Numbered from the stretch's first letter, positions 1 through 7,157 are shown. The stretch is DNA of 10,278 bases from Methanomicrobiales archaeon (GCA_012798365.1 JAAZNH010000333.1:1-10278); one strand, 5' to 3'. Notes: generated by a model not told the origin, from the sequence alone. Made by a program: numbers and translations.

Positions 1-485
1 CCCCCGGAGTTGTAAACAAGGGGAATGGCAAGCCCCTGCCCTGCCGCGATGCTGACAGCGCGGATCAGCTGCGGGACGATATGCGATGGAGTCACGATAT
101 TGATATTGTGGCAGCCGGCTTTCTGGAGGCGGATCATCACGGCAGCAAGTTGTTGTGGGGAAACCTCCGTTCCCTGCCCGCACTGGCTGATATCATAATT
201 CTGGCAGAACCCGCAGGCAAGGTTGCAGTGCGCAACAAAGATTGTGCCTGACCCGCCACGCCCGACAAGCGGCGGTTCTTCGCCAAAATGCGGGCCGTAG
301 CTTGAGATGGCCAAAAGAAGCCCGGTACGGCAGAAACCTTTCTTATCATGGAGCCGGTCCGCCCCGCACCTTTTGGGGCAGACTGAACAGGAAGCAAGGA
401 GCTCGTATGCCCGGTCTGCCCGCTCCTCAAGTTCGCCGGTCTCATGCAGCTGCAGGTATGCCGGGAGCGGTTGTTTCCCGTTCAT
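1..485 (-). CDS. PflX-like radical SAM protein (COG1313 type), 3' end cut by window edge
   Basis: The first ~161 residues are visible; the gene runs off the left edge. An N-terminal cysteine cluster (C-S-V-C-P-K-R-C-G, residues 33-41) and a further Cys at 52 precede the radical SAM motif C-N-L-A-C-G-F-C (C87, C91, C94), followed by Q-N-Y-D-I-S. The stretch N-I-N-I-V-T-P-S-H (127-135) and the P-L-V-Y-N-S-G end are hallmarks of the COG1313 family, annotated as putative pyruvate formate-lyase activating enzyme-like proteins whose real substrate is generally unknown. The [4Fe-4S] cluster and SAM cleavage are family knowledge. I chose the ATG at 485 because a GGAG at 495-498 lies 9 nt upstream; the in-frame ATG at 494 directly abuts that GGAG and would have no spacing. 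It starts 39 nt after the thiI stop on the same strand, so the two are probably co-transcribed. Confidence 0.85.
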   Translation of the reverse strand, partial: MNGKQPLPAYLQLHETGELEERADRAYELLASCSVCPKRCGADRLHDKKGFCRTGLLLAISSYGPHFGEEPPLVGRGGSGTIFVAHCNLACGFCQNYDISQCGQGTEVSPQQLAAVMIRLQKAGCHNINIVTPSHIVPQLIRAVSIAAGQGLAIPLVYNSG

Positions 486-494
486 CGTAACCAT

Positions 495-498
495 CTCC
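495..498 (-). promoter_or_regulatory. Shine-Dalgarno site deciding the pflX-like start
   Basis: GGAG on the minus strand with a 9-nt spacer to the ATG at 485. It touches the alternative ATG at 494 with zero spacing, so it supports the downstream start. Confidence 0.6.
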
Positions 499-524
499 TG
501 CCGGCAGATGGATATTCCTGCCGT

Positions 525-1739
525 TCAGGTGTGTTCTTCGGTAATATTCCCGTTCAGTGCTGTCACGAACCGGAGGCCGGTGCATGCCCGGGCAGCCAGT
601 TCATCCATGCCGATCTGCTGTTCGATTGCCAGTACTTCCTCAAGGACTGCTGCCGTTGCCGGCATCTTCGGTACTGCCCGGCAGGCAAGGTCGCCCGGGT
701 GTGTCTTAAACGTCCCGATCCGCCGGGCGATCGTGACTGTCTCTTCCTTGTCAAACGTGATGAGCGGGCGGATGACGGGTATGGTGGCTGCCTGATCAAC
801 GACACCGAGGTTTGCCAGGGTCTGGGAAGCAACCTGCCCGAGGTTCTCCCCGGTAACGACGGCAAGCGCCCCCTCGTGGGCCATCAGGAGACCCGCGACT
901 TTGAACATGAACCGCTTGCAGAGGACGCACCGGTACCGGGGCGGCACTTTGTGTTCGCTCATGCGATCAAAAAGCGGTTCGCTGCAGGCAATCACGAGGG
1001 AAAGCGGGTTGCCCGAGCACCAGGGCGAAAGGTTCCGGTGGTTATCGATTGCAGCGGCAGTCACATCCGCCCCGGCCCAGCGGCCGGCGTCAAGGTACAG
1101 GTGCGTGATCTCGCAGCCCCGCTTCATGGAGAGCCAGGACGCCACCGGGGAATCGATCCCGGCCGAGAGGAGGACCAGCGCCCTCCCCTGCGTGCCCCAG
1201 GGAAGGCCGCCCGGCCCCGGAATGCGGTTATCATACACGAGACCTCCGATATCCCGGATCTCGACGAAGATCTCGTAATCCGGCGTGTCAAGATCAACCT
1301 CCAGTCCCGGAATATTGTCGTAGATGTGCGACCCGACCAGGGTCCCGAGCTCCTGGCTGTTGAGGCCGGTCTTGTACTGACGCTTTGCACGCACGGCAAA
1401 ACTCATGCCGGCTTTCAGCCGGGATGATGCAAGGGTGAGGGCGACAGAGGAGATCTCTTCCAGGTCCGTGGAGGTCCGGCGGCACGTGCTCACATCGATG
1501 ATGCCAAAGATGCGGGCAACAATGGCCGCGGTCTTATCAGGATCATCGCCATGGATCAGGATCCTCCCGCGGGGTGTCTCGTACCTGCATTCTTTCCCGG
1601 CAGCAGCTAGGGCTTTTCTGATATTGCGCAGGAGCATGCCGATAAAATGGCGTTTGACCGGTTCGCTTTTCAAAAAGAGCTCCCCGTACCGGGCCATCAC
1701 GAGGCACTCCTGCCCCGGCCTGCTGCCAGCGTCTTTCAT
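525..1739 (-). CDS. thiI: tRNA 4-thiouridine synthetase ThiI, archaeal type
   Basis: ThiI adenylates and sulfurates U8 of tRNA and in some organisms supplies sulfur for thiazole synthesis. Seen: an N-terminal R-Y-G-E-L-F-L-K-S segment (17-25), a THUMP-like region (about 65-175), a PP-loop as L-L-S-A-G-I-D-S-P-V-A (190-200, SGGxDS type with one Gly to Ala), C-V-L-C-K-R (271-276) and T-G-E-N-L-G-Q-V-A-S-Q-T-L (296-308). There is no C-terminal rhodanese domain; at 404 residues it is like archaeal ThiI. C353 in A-C-R-A-V-P-K aligns with the E. coli catalytic Cys region. C271, C274 and C353 match the cysteines reported as Fe-S ligands in the Methanococcus enzyme (from memory). The start is uncertain: the ATG at 1739 preserves the first beta strand, while GTG 1700 or ATG 1697 sits behind a GGAG at 1707-1710 at good spacing. 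Confidence 0.93.
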   Translation of the reverse strand: MKDAGSRPGQECLVMARYGELFLKSEPVKRHFIGMLLRNIRKALAAAGKECRYETPRGRILIHGDDPDKTAAIVARIFGIIDVSTCRRTSTDLEEISSVALTLASSRLKAGMSFAVRAKRQYKTGLNSQELGTLVGSHIYDNIPGLEVDLDTPDYEIFVEIRDIGGLVYDNRIPGPGGLPWGTQGRALVLLSAGIDSPVASWLSMKRGCEITHLYLDAGRWAGADVTAAAIDNHRNLSPWCSGNPLSLVIACSEPLFDRMSEHKVPPRYRCVLCKRFMFKVAGLLMAHEGALAVVTGENLGQVASQTLANLGVVDQAATIPVIRPLITFDKEETVTIARRIGTFKTHPGDLACRAVPKMPATAAVLEEVLAIEQQIGMDELAARACTGLRFVTALNGNITEEHT

Positions 1740-1860
1740 AATCCCTTGATGTATTGCCGTTCATGCGTGATAACCGTTCGCCGTTTCCGGCACGCGGGGA
1801 AACATGGGGGAATAATCCGGCCCGGCATACCTCCAGTGATTGTGCATTGAACTGGTTTTT

Positions 1861-1889
1861 TGGCCAGTGAGCCGGATTTTTTCTGGCCA
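1861..1889. repeat. Inverted repeat TGGCCAG / CTGGCCA
   Basis: TGGCCAG at 1861-1867 and its exact reverse complement CTGGCCA at 1883-1889, separated by 15 nt. An additional overlapping ACTGG...CCAGT pair begins at 1851. It lies in the divergent promoter region, so it could be an operator or an RNA hairpin. No function can be assigned. Confidence 0.4.
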
Positions 1890-2152
1890 CGTCCGGCATT
1901 GTTGTTCTGATAATTTCTCGTTTTGAAAATGTTTCGTTGAGATACCGTTTTGTTCGGAATTTTTTGTTTTGCACATTTTTTTTGTTTTGTTTTTTCGTTT
2001 GGAACACGGTCATTCCAGGTTTCATTTCTCCCGGGTTCTGCATTTCACCGGAATTTTCTCAAAAGATAATACAGCCAGGTACACGTCCGTGCCGGTTCCG
2101 GCAATACCTTTTTTATCCTGTACGGGTATTTGCCAGACCCCGGGCGAAATCA

Positions 2153-2160
2153 TTTAATTA
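2153..2160 (+). promoter_or_regulatory. TATA-like box for the DUF2150-type gene
   Basis: TTTAATTA centred about 26 nt before the ATG at 2183, the spacing expected for a leaderless archaeal transcript. A GGGAGG at 2162-2167 lies 15 nt from the ATG, too far for a normal ribosome binding site. A second candidate box, TTTTTTATCC at about 2108-2117, would give a leader containing that GGGAGG. Confidence 0.4.
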
Positions 2161-2182
2161 CGGGAGGCAATACTGTACTGAA

Positions 2183-2815
2183 ATGGCGAAGAAGGCGACA
2201 AAGAAAGTTGAAGAAGAGCCGCTCAAGTTGTTCTACATTTTTTACAACCAGGAGCGCTGGGACAACTGGTTAAAGACTCTCTCTGAATCGAGTTTTGAGG
2301 TTGACCCAAAGAGCGAGGAGCTGCCCGAGGGCTTCCGGATCCTTGACGGTTTCTCGGTCGATATCACCATCGAGGTCCTCAAGATCATCAAGCTCTACCA
2401 GAACAAGCGTTTCTCTGCAGAGGAGGCCCTTGACAAGCTGGCCCAGGTTGAGGCTATTGTCATGTCCGCTCCCCCCAAGGGCGACCTTGAAGAGATTGTC
2501 GAGATCCTGCAGCTGCCCAAGCTCGTGCTCTTTGGCGGCAGCCGCAAGTACCTGTCCGGCCAGTTTGACAAGGATATCAAGACGCTGGTCAAGGCCGGTA
2601 AAGGCCAGATCGACAAGGATATGGAACAGGCCCTTGAGACGGCATCCAACATCGCCGCTGCCGTCATCGATGGCGCAGCCTGCTGCGGCAAATATGTCAA
2701 GGACGATCTTGAGAATCCAACCCTCTTCGATGAATGGCTCATCGAATGCGAGCGGATCAATGAAGGCATGACCTCCCTCAAGAACTTTGACGAGAGCACC
2801 GGAGACGACGATTGA
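2183..2815 (+). CDS. DUF2150-type conserved archaeal protein
   Basis: A 210-residue soluble protein of unknown function that I recognise as the DUF2150 family of methanogens. After a lysine-rich start (M-A-K-K-A-T-K-K), the segment L-F-Y-I-F-Y-N-Q-E-R-W-D-N-W-L (16-30) is the family-like N-terminal signature. The rest is predicted largely helical, with L-V-L-F-G-G-S-R-K-Y-L in the middle and a C-C pair in G-A-A-C-C-G-K. There is no signal peptide or membrane segment. The ATG at 2183 was chosen because homology-like sequence begins there and a TATA-like box sits at leaderless distance; the frame remains open further upstream but encodes low-complexity sequence. Its stop overlaps the TTG start of the next gene (TTGA), so the two proteins are probably made together and may share a function. 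Confidence 0.82.
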   Translation: MAKKATKKVEEEPLKLFYIFYNQERWDNWLKTLSESSFEVDPKSEELPEGFRILDGFSVDITIEVLKIIKLYQNKRFSAEEALDKLAQVEAIVMSAPPKGDLEEIVEILQLPKLVLFGGSRKYLSGQFDKDIKTLVKAGKGQIDKDMEQALETASNIAAAVIDGAACCGKYVKDDLENPTLFDEWLIECERINEGMTSLKNFDESTGDDD

Positions 2816-3264
2816 TCGCAGACCGGGCCCGTTTCCGGCACGCAAAGAAACTTGAACGGCTCGCCGGCTATCGCCTTCCCGAGCTGGCTTTTTCCGGAAA
2901 CATGCTCGAGACCCTCTGCTCGCGGATCAATTACGATGCTCTCGATCACCACGTGCGGGAACAGATCCTGAATTTTTTTAATGATTTTCTCCGGTGCGAC
3001 TGCCGCGACTCACCGCTGTGCGGCTGCCCGGAGAAGAAATTTGCGAAAAAGGTCCTGGAACTCCGGGAGAACGGGCTCGACCACCGGCAGATTGCAAACG
3101 TGCTTCTCGATGAATACGGGATCGAACTTTTCCCGATGGATATCCTCTCATTCCTGGAAGAGTCCGTCCATGTGCTGGAGGCAATTTCCGATGTCTCACG
3201 GCTCCAGGGAAAGGATGATCTTGCAAAAAAGACGGACGAACACATCCACCTTATCGAGCGATAA
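2812..3264 (+). CDS. Small four-cysteine archaeal protein (possibly DUF5814-like)
   Basis: A 150-residue protein starting with TTG at 2812, which overlaps the upstream TGA (TTGA, 4 nt). The overlap implies translational coupling. Its most distinctive feature is C-D-C-R-D-S-P-L-C-G-C-P-E-K-K-F-A (62-78), a C-x-C-x5-C-x-C cluster that could bind zinc or another metal. This is followed by helical segments (V-L-E-L-R-E-N-G-L-D and I-L-S-F-L-E-E-S-V-H-V-L-E-A). From memory, this cysteine block resembles the region found with some archaeal superfamily II helicases and named DUF5814, but here it stands alone without helicase motifs. That identification is tentative. No transmembrane segment or signal peptide is seen. 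The pairing with the DUF2150-type protein suggests a shared, unknown cellular role. Confidence 0.72.
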   Translation: MIADRARFRHAKKLERLAGYRLPELAFSGNMLETLCSRINYDALDHHVREQILNFFNDFLRCDCRDSPLCGCPEKKFAKKVLELRENGLDHRQIANVLLDEYGIELFPMDILSFLEESVHVLEAISDVSRLQGKDDLAKKTDEHIHLIER

Positions 3265-3332
3265 CCTGGCATGGAGTATCGTTGTCAACCGGTTTTCTGC
3301 CGGCTTACCACGTACGGAGCAGACCGGGAAGG

Positions 3333-3339
3333 TTATATT
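3333..3339 (+). promoter_or_regulatory. Candidate TATA box for the histidine kinase gene
   Basis: TTATATT is the best archaeal TATA-like sequence in the 172-bp gap before the kinase. It would place the transcript start near 3362, giving a leader of about 75 nt. No clear Shine-Dalgarno site precedes the ATG at 3437. Confidence 0.3.
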
Positions 3340-3436
3340 GCCAGGTACGCATAATCACCCTTTTGTTGAGATCCCGGCCCCGTTCCGGATCCTGTGCCGG
3401 GCAGGCAGCACTACCGGTACTATGCCGTGATGCACT

Positions 3437-5137
3437 ATGGTATGGCAATATTCACCCTATTATATCGCGTTCCTTGCGGGCGGGGCCATTTCCCTTATCC
3501 TTGCCGTAACCGGGTGGCGTAACCGTACTATCATTTGCGCAAAACCGTTTGCTCTCCTGATGCTTGCGGTATCCGTCTGGTCCTTTGGTGCGGCACTTGA
3601 GGTCTCCAGTTCTGATCCCGGGACACAGATGCTTGCCATCATGCTCCAGTACCCGGGGATTGTTACGGTACCTGTGGCATGGCTCCTCTTTTCCTTTGAA
3701 TATTCCGGAAGGGAGTACTGGATTACCCGGCAGAATCTCTTTCTTCTTTTCCTTGTCCCGGCGTTCTGCGTGATGATGGTTGCGACCAACAATTACCACC
3801 ACCTGTTTTATTCGGTATTTGACCAGTCCGTGGTTGACGGGATTATCTATGCCGACATAACCTATGGCCCGGTCTTCTGGTTCAACATCATCTACGCATA
3901 CCTGATCATCTATATCGCCATCATGCTCATTTTACAGCGTTTTGTCTATTCGTCTTCCGTGTACCGTGGCCAGATGGTGGCAATCCTGATCGCGGTATTC
4001 ATCCCGTTCTTTGTCAACATCGCGTATGCAATCCGCCAGATATCGTTCACCGTGATCGATCCCACGCCGCTTGCGTTCATCATATCCGGTATTGCAATCC
4101 TTATTGGCATCGTGCGCTACCAGCTCCTGGATATTACGCCCATGGCCCACGATCTTGTCATCGCAAACATGAGTGACGGCATGGTGGTTGTGGATACCCT
4201 TGACCGGATCATCAGCCTCAATGCACCCGCCGAGCGGTTCATTGGCGTGTCCCTGAAGGGTGCAGTGGGCGTCCCGGTTCATGATCTCCTGCCGTGTGTG
4301 ACGAACGCAGAGCATCGCACCGGAGAAGAATGCAGGATTGAGGAAATGCACGAGATGAACCAGACAATCGACGGGGAAGTGCGCCATTTCGAGCTCCGTA
4401 TCAGTCCTATCCTGACACGGCAGGCTGGTGTGCGGGGACGAATCATTATGATCCGGGACATCACCAAGCAGAGGAAAGCCGAGGATGCCCTTGCGGTAGC
4501 CCGGAAGAAAGTCGATCTGCTGTCAAGCATCACCCGCCATGATATCCTCAACCAGGTCACGGTTCTTCTCCTCAATATCGATACCTTCAGGAGCGGGACC
4601 CGGGATCCGGAAATGCTCGAACTTATCCATGTCCAGGAGAACGCGGTCGAGAATATCCAGCACCAGATCGAGTTTGCGCGGGATTACGAGAAACTCGGGG
4701 TGAATGCCCCCCAGTGGATGAATGTCATGGAGATCTTTTACCATCTGATGCCGGTTATGGGGACCTACAACATCACCTTCCATCCGCCGGATATGGACAT
4801 CGAGATTTTCTCAGACCAGCTCCTTGAGCGGGTATTTTACAACCTTGTCAACAACTCCATCGAACATGGCCAGCATGTCACGACAATCAGCCTGTGCAGT
4901 ATTCCCACGGATGCAGGCCTTACGATTCTCTACGAAGATAATGGTGTGGGAGTTCCGCCGGAAAACAAGGAGCGGATCTTCGAACGCGGTTTTGGCAGGC
5001 ATACCGGTCTTGGCCTCTTCCTTGCAAAGGAGATTCTCGGCATTACCGGCCTGTCCATCCGGGAGTCCGGTGTTTTTGGCACCGGCGTCCGGTTCGAGAT
5101 CCGGGTGCCACCCGGGCAGTTCCGGATCAGGACGTAG
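3437..5137 (+). CDS. Membrane sensor histidine kinase (7TM-PAS-HisKA-HATPase)
   Basis: A 566-residue sensor kinase. Residues 1-228 hold about seven hydrophobic segments separated by short loops, like the histidine-kinase N-terminal 7TM sensor region; the opening W-Q-Y-S-P-Y-Y-I fits that family. A PAS-like domain follows (about 240-345, with M-S-D-G-M-V-V-V-D and ending I-R-D-I-T-K-Q-R-K-A). H368 in T-R-H-D-I-L-N-Q is the probable phospho-acceptor. The ATPase domain shows N-L-V-N-N-S-I-E-H-G (469-478, N box), D-N-G-V-G-V-P (501-507), an F-box-like I-F-E-R-G-F-G and H-T-G-L-G-L-F-L-A-K-E-I (522-533). All kinase motifs look intact. The in-frame stop at 3428-3430 means 3437 is the first possible ATG. 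No response regulator is adjacent, so its partner is elsewhere or it is an orphan; the ligand is unknown. Confidence 0.93.
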   Translation: MVWQYSPYYIAFLAGGAISLILAVTGWRNRTIICAKPFALLMLAVSVWSFGAALEVSSSDPGTQMLAIMLQYPGIVTVPVAWLLFSFEYSGREYWITRQNLFLLFLVPAFCVMMVATNNYHHLFYSVFDQSVVDGIIYADITYGPVFWFNIIYAYLIIYIAIMLILQRFVYSSSVYRGQMVAILIAVFIPFFVNIAYAIRQISFTVIDPTPLAFIISGIAILIGIVRYQLLDITPMAHDLVIANMSDGMVVVDTLDRIISLNAPAERFIGVSLKGAVGVPVHDLLPCVTNAEHRTGEECRIEEMHEMNQTIDGEVRHFELRISPILTRQAGVRGRIIMIRDITKQRKAEDALAVARKKVDLLSSITRHDILNQVTVLLLNIDTFRSGTRDPEMLELIHVQENAVENIQHQIEFARDYEKLGVNAPQWMNVMEIFYHLMPVMGTYNITFHPPDMDIEIFSDQLLERVFYNLVNNSIEHGQHVTTISLCSIPTDAGLTILYEDNGVGVPPENKERIFERGFGRHTGLGLFLAKEILGITGLSIRESGVFGTGVRFEIRVPPGQFRIRT

Positions 5138-5177
5138 TGCCGCGCCGGGGTACAGTTCCCTGTCCCGTTCCTCCCGG

Positions 5178-5345
5178 TTATACTGCTTCATTGATGTCCA
5201 TGATCACTTTTGAATGGCAGCGCGGGCACGGGACCCGGACCGGGTGGCGTGACCGCTGGAGCGAGTAAAGGCGCGTTCCCATGTAAGTCCATGCATGGCT
5301 GCACCGGTGGCAGGTCATGCGGCAGCTGGTGTACTGGCTTTCCAT
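5178..5345 (-). CDS. Small zinc-ribbon protein, 55 aa
   Basis: A 55-residue protein with C-R-M-T-C-H-R-C (8-15) and a second pair C-P-R-C (about 40-43). These could form a C-x-x-C...C-x-x-C zinc ribbon, with an aromatic/basic link H-A-W-T-Y-M-G-T-R between. Such short zinc ribbons are common in archaea and often act as nucleic-acid-binding or adaptor proteins; the precise role is unknown. The frame extends upstream to 5423, but I prefer the ATG at 5345 because the cysteine domain begins there and a TATA-like box (5369-5376) lies about 27 nt before it. That spacing implies a leaderless transcript. It converges on the histidine kinase with only 40 bp between the stops. Confidence 0.7.
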   Translation of the reverse strand: MESQYTSCRMTCHRCSHAWTYMGTRLYSLQRSRHPVRVPCPRCHSKVIMDINEAV

Positions 5346-5368
5346 GATCAGATTCCGGACAACCCCGC

Positions 5369-5376
5369 GTATTAAG
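5369..5376 (-). promoter_or_regulatory. TATA-like box for the zinc-ribbon gene
   Basis: CTTAATAC on the minus strand, centred about 27 nt before the ATG at 5345. This is the expected distance for transcription starting at the start codon. Confidence 0.4.
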
Positions 5377-5422
5377 AAGAAGGATGGGGGGTGTGAAAGT
5401 GAATTTTTCCGGTTCGCAGCCA

Positions 5423-5704
5423 CTACTGCATAGACCGGCTTTTCGCGGCCGGCTTCCAGCTGCGGCTCGTGAGCGTGCTTCCTTCATCTTTCTGCGATTC
5501 TGCCTGGCCGATCAGTTTCCGCAACATGCACGGAGTGATGAACTGCCCGGTCATGACATGGATCTTCTGCCGGCCGGTATCCTCATCGGTCTCATGGCAG
5601 AGGATGAAATCCTGGTCTGCTGCAAGTGCATGGACCAGCAGTTCCGGCAGGGTATCAAGGAGCGGCTTTCCTTTCTTTGAACCGCGTTTCGCGTGCGGTG
5701 CCAT
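5423..5704 (-). CDS. Unrecognised small protein, 93 aa
   Basis: I do not recognise this family. The 93-residue translation has the composition of a real soluble protein: a basic N-terminus (A-K-R-G-S-K-K-G-K), then L-L-D-T-L-P-E-L-L-V-H-A-L-A (about 15-28), an acidic patch (H-E-T-D-E-D) and T-G-Q-F-I-T-P-C-M-L-R-K-L-I, ending in a Ser/Lys-rich tail. There is no membrane segment or signal peptide. A TATA-like GCATTATGAT (5728-5737) is about 28 nt before the ATG, supporting a leaderless transcript. The stop is 77 bp from the zinc-ribbon start, and each gene seems to have its own promoter. An alternative plus-strand frame crosses this region but is the upstream extension of the nucleotidyltransferase frame and looks non-coding here. 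Confidence 0.55.
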   Translation of the reverse strand: MAPHAKRGSKKGKPLLDTLPELLVHALAADQDFILCHETDEDTGRQKIHVMTGQFITPCMLRKLIGQAESQKDEGSTLTSRSWKPAAKSRSMQ

Positions 5705-5727
5705 GCGTGATGGTTGGGGAACGGCAA

Positions 5728-5737
5728 ATCATAATGC
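5728..5737 (-). promoter_or_regulatory. TATA-like box for the 93-aa protein gene
   Basis: GCATTATGAT on the minus strand, centred about 28 nt upstream of the ATG at 5704, consistent with a leaderless transcript. Confidence 0.35.
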
Positions 5738-5786
5738 TTGCGGGAAGAACCGGTCCCGTTCGCCGGGCCCTGGTAAAACCACAATC

Positions 5787-5793
5787 CTTTATT
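5787..5793 (+). promoter_or_regulatory. TATA-like box for the nucleotidyltransferase gene
   Basis: CTTTATT is centred 48 nt before the ATG at 5838, close to the 49-51 nt spacing seen for the two precursor peptide genes. A second AT-rich site, AATATAC at 5814-5820, would instead suit a start at the ATG at 5874. Confidence 0.35.
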
Positions 5794-5837
5794 GGCGGAT
5801 GATCCATAGTAGCAATATACGGCGTGTGACCCGTCCC

Positions 5838-7070
5838 ATGCCCTCCACTCTCCTCCGAAAAAACCATGCGACAATGATTCCCCAGGCAGCGGTGTTCAGG
5901 CAGTTCCATGCAGACCAGCCCCTTACCGGGGATCCGGATCATGCGCTTCTCGATCTTCCGGAGGAATTGTTCCTCTGGTTTGCTGCGGCAGTCCGCAACG
6001 AGCCCCGGCAGGCACCCGATCTCCCGCCCGGGGAATGGCAGGCAGGCATTCATGCCCTTTCCAGCCATGGCATTCTCCCCCTCATCGCCTGGAACCAGGA
6101 TTCCTGGCCGGTGGACTGCCGTCCCCCGGAAGAGATCCGGGCCGGCCTCTCCCGCACTCTCGTGTCTGCCGGTGCCCGGGGCCTCCGGGCCGGCCGGCAG
6201 ATCGGGGATGTCACCAGCGCTCTTGAGGATGCAGGCATTCCCGTTCTCCTGATGAAAGGGCCTGCGCTCGCCCGCACCGTGTACCCGGATCCTGCCCTGC
6301 GCATCTCTTCCGATATCGACCTGCTGGTCAGGCCGGATGATATTGCCCGGTGCGAACCGGTGTTTGAGCGTCTCGGCTACGAATGTCCCGAGCATTCGTA
6401 CCGGCTCGAACCCTGCGGCCGGCACCACCAGGTCTTTTTCCCGGCGGGAAATGCAAGCCCGGTCGAACTCCACTGGGTTGCCGATTCCGGCTACCGGATG
6501 TTCCGGCCCTGCTGGCTCGACACGGCCTTTGAACGAGCGATCCGGATCTGTTCAGAGGATCTCTCGTGTTCCACCCTGCACCCGGTCGACCATCTCACGG
6601 TTCTTGCGTACCATCATGTGTTCCAGCACCAGAACCTGCGTCTTGACTGGATAACGGACATCGCGTTTCTCATGCAGGCCCTTGGTGTGCCTGCCGGCTG
6701 GGAGGAGCTTCGTGCCTCCAGTGCCGGAAACCATATCCGGATCCCGCTGGAAGTCGCGTTGTCCGCTGCAGCATTATGGACCGGTGTGAAAATTCCCGAA
6801 CCATTCCACGATATGACCCGCTGGCCGCCGGCCACCGCCCGCGAACAGACCCTCTGGCGCCATGCAAAAACCCGGCAGACGCAGATCCATTCTGAACTCT
6901 ACCTGGCATTGCAGGGACTGCCCACTCTTGGCGAGAAGGTGCGATTTTGCGGCAGGTATATTTTGCCGCCGGCCGGGATGATGCACTATTACCGGAAATC
7001 CGATGCATGGTTCGATCTCCCGCTTGCCTATCTCCGGCGCTGGTCCCTTGTCCGGAATTATAAATTGTAA
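5838..7070 (+). CDS. Nucleotidyltransferase family protein (NTP_transf_5 type)
   Basis: A 410-residue protein with the signature of the uncharacterised nucleotidyltransferase family PF14907. G-I-P-V-L-L-M-K-G-P-A-L-A (133-145) is followed by R-I-S-S-D-I-D-L-L-V (155-164), where D159 and D161 are the metal-binding D-x-D pair. V-E-L-H-W (209-213) and a downstream L-A-Y-H-H also fit the family. Members often sit in peptide-modification gene clusters, in some cases beside PqqD-like and S24/S26 peptidase genes; their reaction is not established, though nucleotide transfer onto a small molecule or peptide is assumed. The start is uncertain: ATG 5838 has GTGTGA 8 nt upstream and a TATA-like box 48 nt upstream, and ATG 5874 is possible. 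The open frame reaches back to 5469 but is not protein-like before about 5838. The gene converges on the radical SAM gene. Confidence 0.85.
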   Translation: MPSTLLRKNHATMIPQAAVFRQFHADQPLTGDPDHALLDLPEELFLWFAAAVRNEPRQAPDLPPGEWQAGIHALSSHGILPLIAWNQDSWPVDCRPPEEIRAGLSRTLVSAGARGLRAGRQIGDVTSALEDAGIPVLLMKGPALARTVYPDPALRISSDIDLLVRPDDIARCEPVFERLGYECPEHSYRLEPCGRHHQVFFPAGNASPVELHWVADSGYRMFRPCWLDTAFERAIRICSEDLSCSTLHPVDHLTVLAYHHVFQHQNLRLDWITDIAFLMQALGVPAGWEELRASSAGNHIRIPLEVALSAAALWTGVKIPEPFHDMTRWPPATAREQTLWRHAKTRQTQIHSELYLALQGLPTLGEKVRFCGRYILPPAGMMHYYRKSDAWFDLPLAYLRRWSLVRNYKL

Positions 7071-7076
7071 GCTCCG

Positions 7077-7095
7077 TTGGTAAAAAAACCAAAAA
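7077..7095 (-). terminator. Probable terminator between convergent genes
   Basis: On the minus strand, runs of T5 (7091-7095) and T7 (7082-7088) with a short TTGGT/ACCAA inverted repeat (7077-7081 and 7088-7092) lie about 65 nt past the radical SAM stop. Archaeal termination is favoured by such T-runs. A weaker plus-strand T5 at 7120-7124 could serve the nucleotidyltransferase gene. Confidence 0.45.
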
Positions 7096-7157
7096 CGATA
7101 ATCCTGTGTCACGGCCCGGTTTTTAATGGCTGACGTACATGGGCTGGTTACACGAAA

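Larger units (their letters stand above)
1740..2182. other. 443-bp divergent intergenic region
   Basis: No convincing gene is seen between thiI (-) and the DUF2150-type gene (+). An open frame extends upstream of 2183, but its translation there is low-complexity and aromatic-rich, read from T-rich DNA, unlike the protein downstream. The region contains an inverted repeat at 1861-1889 and a strongly T-rich stretch at about 1951-2000, in which TTTTTTGTTTTG occurs twice. No tRNA-like cloverleaf was recognised. Confidence 0.6.

Noticed and set aside
444..1427. Long plus-strand open frame of 327 codons
   Set aside because: It is antisense to thiI and lacks any recognisable domain; thiI is clearly the coding strand.
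1937..2182. Upstream extension of the DUF2150-type reading frame
   Set aside because: The translation is aromatic, low-complexity sequence derived from a T-rich tract, and the family-like N-terminus begins at 2183.
2270..2952. Two long minus-strand frames opposite the DUF2150-type gene
   Set aside because: They are antisense shadows of a well-supported coding sequence, with no family signature.
5101..5115. CCGGGTG / CACCCGG inverted repeat near the kinase stop
   Set aside because: It is inside the coding end, the usable stem is about 5 bp, and no T-run follows, so it is not called a terminator.
5469..5837. N-terminal extension of the nucleotidyltransferase frame
   Set aside because: Composition is unlike the rest of the protein, it overlaps the better-supported 93-aa minus-strand gene, and promoter-like signals lie inside it.
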